A stretch of DNA of 64,000 bases, from the NCBI RefSeq assembly GCF_000576555.1, contig NZ_CP007145.1, positions 4,548,501 to 4,612,500 on the forward strand, read 5' to 3'. Below are positions 62,201 through 64,000 of this stretch, in pieces (positions within the stretch are counted from its first letter, which is position 1; every line of letters starts with the position of its first letter). The stretch comes from Hymenobacter swuensis DY53 (lineage in GTDB: Bacteria > Bacteroidota > Bacteroidia > Cytophagales > Hymenobacteraceae). The notes under the pieces were generated by a model. That model worked only from the letters and a program-made list of their open reading frames with translations. It did not search any database and was not told the origin of the DNA. A program made the position numbers and the translations under genes.

Positions 62201-64000
62201 CGCTGCCCGCTGGCGTGACCAACGTGGTTATCCCGAATGGTGCTACCTATAATACCACTACCCGCGTCATTGACTTCGGGACGGCCGCTGCGCTGGCGGC
62301 GGGGGTTACAAACTCGTACCAGTTCAGCTTCACGGCCCCGGCCACTCCGGGCGCGGCCAGCCTGACGAGCAATACCAGCACCGCTACCGGCCAGGGCGGC
62401 AATACCGCTCCCGACCAGTTCACGCTGTCCTTGAATGTGCGGAGTGTGACCGATGTGGCTGTGAACGTGACGGCCCAGGCCAGCTCAGTAGTGGCCGGTG
62501 CGCAGGCCCAGTTCAACGCCAACTTCAGCAACGTTGGCCCCACGGCCGCCAGTAACGTTACCCGCCAAGTACAGCTCCCGGCCGGCCTGACGGGCGTCTC
62601 TTTGCCTGATGGCGGTTCATACGATCCTGCTTCGGGTGTGGTGACGTTCCCCACAGTGAGTTCGTTGGCCAGCGGCGCGACCCAGACGTTCCGGATTTTA
62701 TTCAACGCCCCCGGTTCGGGCGGGTCGGTAACGGCTACCGGCAGCATTGCCACGGCTGATAACGAGCAGGGCCAGACGGCCAACAACTCGTCATCCGCCA
62801 CCATCGCCGTAACACCGGCCTTCGACTTGTTGACCCGCCTTACGGGTCCGACTACCACAGTAGCCGGTACCCTAACGACCTTTAGCGTCATCACCCAGAA
62901 CAACGGGCCATCGGTAGCCACCAACGTGACCCAAACCGTGCGGATACCGGCGGGCTTGACGGGCGTATTCGTCAGCAACGGCGGCACCTACAACAGCACG
63001 ACCGGGGACGTAACGTTCCCGGCTCTGCCAACCATCAGCAGTGGAACCAGCATTAACAACACCATAAGTTTCCTGGCCCCAGCAGCAGGCTTCACGGCCA
63101 CGGCCTCAGTAACGCCGACAGCCGGGGATACTAACACAGGCAACAATACGGCGACGGCCGCAGCAACAACTGTTACGACGGCTCCAGCTACCAGTGCCAA
63201 CCTGTTCACCACCATCACCTCATCGGCAGCCACGGCTGCTCCGGGTGGACCGCTTACGTTCACGGTAACCCAGGGCAATGACGGCCTTAACCCAGCCAGC
63301 AACGTGGTGCAGACGGTATCCTTGCCAGCCGGCCTGACGGGCGTAACGGTTTCGGGCGGGGGTGCCTATAACCCCACTACGGGGCTGGTCACTTTCCCCA
63401 CTATTGAGACGCAGAATGCTGGCTCCAGCACCTCGTACACCATTACAGTAAATGCTCCGGCAGCTGGTACGCTGGCGGCCGTAGCCAGCGTGGCATCGGG
63501 CACCCCTGACCCCATGTCTGCCAATAACGTGGCCACCACCACTGTTCGCGTGAATCCGGTGACGGATGTGCAGACCTCTTTAAGCGGTCCTACTGCGGTA
63601 ACTTCTGGTCAGGCCGTGACCTACACGGTAACGACGGCCAATGTGGGGAACATAGCCGCCGCCAACGTAATTCAGACGGTACGAATTCCGGCGGGCCTGA
63701 CGGGTGTGACGGTTTCGGGCGGGGGCAGCTACAGCAGCGCCACCGGGGTGGTTACCTTCCCCACCATTGCCTCGCAGCAGCCAGGTGCTTCGGTATCCAA
63801 CACCATTATGTACACGGCTCCAGCCAGCGGTACCCTCAACAACGTGGCATCGGTGGCAACGGCTACGGCTGAAACTATCATCACCAACAACCGCTCGGCC
63901 GTTACCGCTACCGTAACGCCGGTGGCCGATCTGGCGGTCAGCCTGTCGGGCCCAGTGGCGGCAGTGGCGGGCAACCCGGTTACGTACTCCGTTACCACGA
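59275..64000 (+). CDS. Giant secreted DUF11-repeat protein, 3' end outside the window
   Basis: The frame is open from ATG 59275 to the window edge: 1575 codons, incomplete. A signal peptide ends near VQA (residue 24). Next come two Ig/cadherin-like beta domains (about 85-310), then two paralogous beta-sandwich domains with paired Cys: CGQASTLNF...MSWCS (about 305-490) and CNQVSTLNY...LTFC (about 620-805). A DUF11 repeat lies between the two and at least seven follow. DUF11 arrays form long stalk-like surface proteins; the end would probably carry a sorting domain of the type IX secretion system, but it is not visible. Adhesion or surface-layer function is an inference. Confidence 0.88.
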   Translation, partial: MKKALRLWAALLLAGNLVSLDVQAQRVVPATSLPAVMPSISDLQPPSFRQNKLEILPTQPVTTRVLPGQDAGRPNAAPTVANQTVTIGGTTGLYYVINLNVTNNGGFPITAYRFFSVPNSNVAELYVYNSSTGAIKQITTVPDEELLSEYNQVLIRPTANATATTSFQWRARNSNNELSSGTATFTINVEQTPVAAALISQIVPAGAPATTLTEPLSVEPGSITATDYVILSLPTAAQGVLALNGTPVTLNQTITSAQAAQLTFDPATGFFGTAVFNYRARNANGTNGSSASYGIPVAKTTCGQASTLNFARQPDGQNFQTTQSVLVEGVTITASNYTAPSGQTALQVEDNQALAGKSLLWQTDYTSSANNASSVDFTFSRPLDNFSIALADIDQVNGTWRDQLQIDGYTTAGQLITLSAADVALAPNGSNNFTATNLITGQGNSNNFGPNSNVVVTFPQAIVRLRLTYRNTEPVADPGGQVIGINSMSWCSVVDVYTRFTAGPVAANVGNTVSYTVEYGNNGPDAAQQVTRTVTLPAGATNVTIPTGATYDAGTRVIDFGTAASVASGSPTSFTFSFTVPAATGAYSLVANTSTPGNENGATANNTATRNLTVSDCNQVSTLNYATAATGDRRTATETLGGTSFTYTGYTATLAGTNSFSVGTNAGVLQGQTLVWNQNTTAIAGNTTVTLLFNRLVDNLTLNLQDIDRDVANANFVDNVRFDGYSVATGGTAVTLSAANFSFGAANGFFSPNTARGATTAAAGDAAGNVTVRFTTPIRRLVLTYSNSSGSLIGTREQNIGINSLTFCAQADLATTVTPQTTPINAGQTGQLNVTFTNNGPDASNNIVRQVQLPTGLTNVVATNGGTYNPATGVVTYTALASLASGASQNSVITFTAPANSPSVTAAAVISGDASEGGNLANNSASGTVVINPVADVTTVVSGPTSLLASQPSGTYTASFSNTGLSSASNVTQTVTLPAGVTNVVIPNGATYNTTTRVIDFGTAAALAAGVTNSYQFSFTAPATPGAASLTSNTSTATGQGGNTAPDQFTLSLNVRSVTDVAVNVTAQASSVVAGAQAQFNANFSNVGPTAASNVTRQVQLPAGLTGVSLPDGGSYDPASGVVTFPTVSSLASGATQTFRILFNAPGSGGSVTATGSIATADNEQGQTANNSSSATIAVTPAFDLLTRLTGPTTTVAGTLTTFSVITQNNGPSVATNVTQTVRIPAGLTGVFVSNGGTYNSTTGDVTFPALPTISSGTSINNTISFLAPAAGFTATASVTPTAGDTNTGNNTATAAATTVTTAPATSANLFTTITSSAATAAPGGPLTFTVTQGNDGLNPASNVVQTVSLPAGLTGVTVSGGGAYNPTTGLVTFPTIETQNAGSSTSYTITVNAPAAGTLAAVASVASGTPDPMSANNVATTTVRVNPVTDVQTSLSGPTAVTSGQAVTYTVTTANVGNIAAANVIQTVRIPAGLTGVTVSGGGSYSSATGVVTFPTIASQQPGASVSNTIMYTAPASGTLNNVASVATATAETIITNNRSAVTATVTPVADLAVSLSGPVAAVAGNPVTYSVTT
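60766..64000 (+). repeat. DUF11 coding repeats, period about 366-376 bases
   Basis: Repeat units start near 60766, 61706, 62077, 62445, 62821, 63199, 63559 and 63925; the last is cut by the window edge. Each encodes a GQTVTYTVT-like first strand, an LPAGLTGV segment, a GGGTYNPATGVVTFPT segment and a T-rich last strand. The copies near 63330 and 63690 share near-identical DNA around TGACGGGYGTRACGGTTTCG, which suggests recent exchange between units. The first unit is separated from the rest by the second Cys-paired domain. Confidence 0.85.

Overview
The window looks like a chromosomal segment of a Bacteroidota bacterium of the order Cytophagales, most likely Hymenobacter or a close relative. 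The evidence is high GC with GCC/CTG-rich codon use, promoters of the TTG-N19..23-TAnnTTtG type, few Shine-Dalgarno sequences, many exported or lipoproteins with Bacteroidota-type domains (DUF2490, DUF4468, TamL-type lipoprotein, DUF11 array), and gaps filled with short palindromic repeats. The genus is an inference. No tRNA, rRNA, CRISPR array, insertion sequence or prophage was seen.

Layout. 1-6.4 kb: ruvX-def, a small lipoprotein, a secreted zinc phospholipase C-like protein, a DMT-family membrane protein and a patatin-barrel protein. 6.4-19.1 kb, mostly minus strand: exported pullulanase, alpha/beta hydrolase, TlpA-like thioredoxin, GH1-like glycosidase, a GMC oxidoreductase with its subunit-3 partner, an SDR with a histone-H1-like tail, an old-yellow-enzyme reductase, and two tandem PA14-OmpA proteins. 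19.2-24.3 kb: a SAM-I riboswitch driving metH, followed by metF. 24.4-31.1 kb: TPR protein, TonB-like exported protein, lipoprotein, cell-wall amidase, an OFA-family MFS transporter with a 48-residue companion gene, a DUF2007 protein and an AT-rich DUF4468 gene.

31.1-47.1 kb is a molybdenum-cofactor region: moeA, moaC, a MobB-like/MobA fusion, moaE, moaD, moaA (with a structured leader), a MOT1-type molybdate transporter, moeB-rhodanese, fdhD, a DUF7009 gene and a YdeP/FdhF-type molybdoenzyme. Together these cover molybdate uptake, molybdopterin synthesis, metal insertion, nucleotide attachment, sulfuration and one client enzyme. A separate MogA/MoaB is not visible. A DUF1294 protein, a hydrolase, a GH88 enzyme and a DUF2490 protein are interspersed.

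47.1-64 kb: tamL and tamB (outer-membrane biogenesis), a small exported CarboxypepD-like protein, a DPE2-type 4-alpha-glucanotransferase with two starch-binding modules, a doubtful small gene, and the start of a giant secreted DUF11-repeat protein that runs off the right edge.

Intergenic palindromes fall into about five recurring families. They abut stop codons, sometimes supply them, and create false upstream start codons. Several starts below were moved downstream for this reason.
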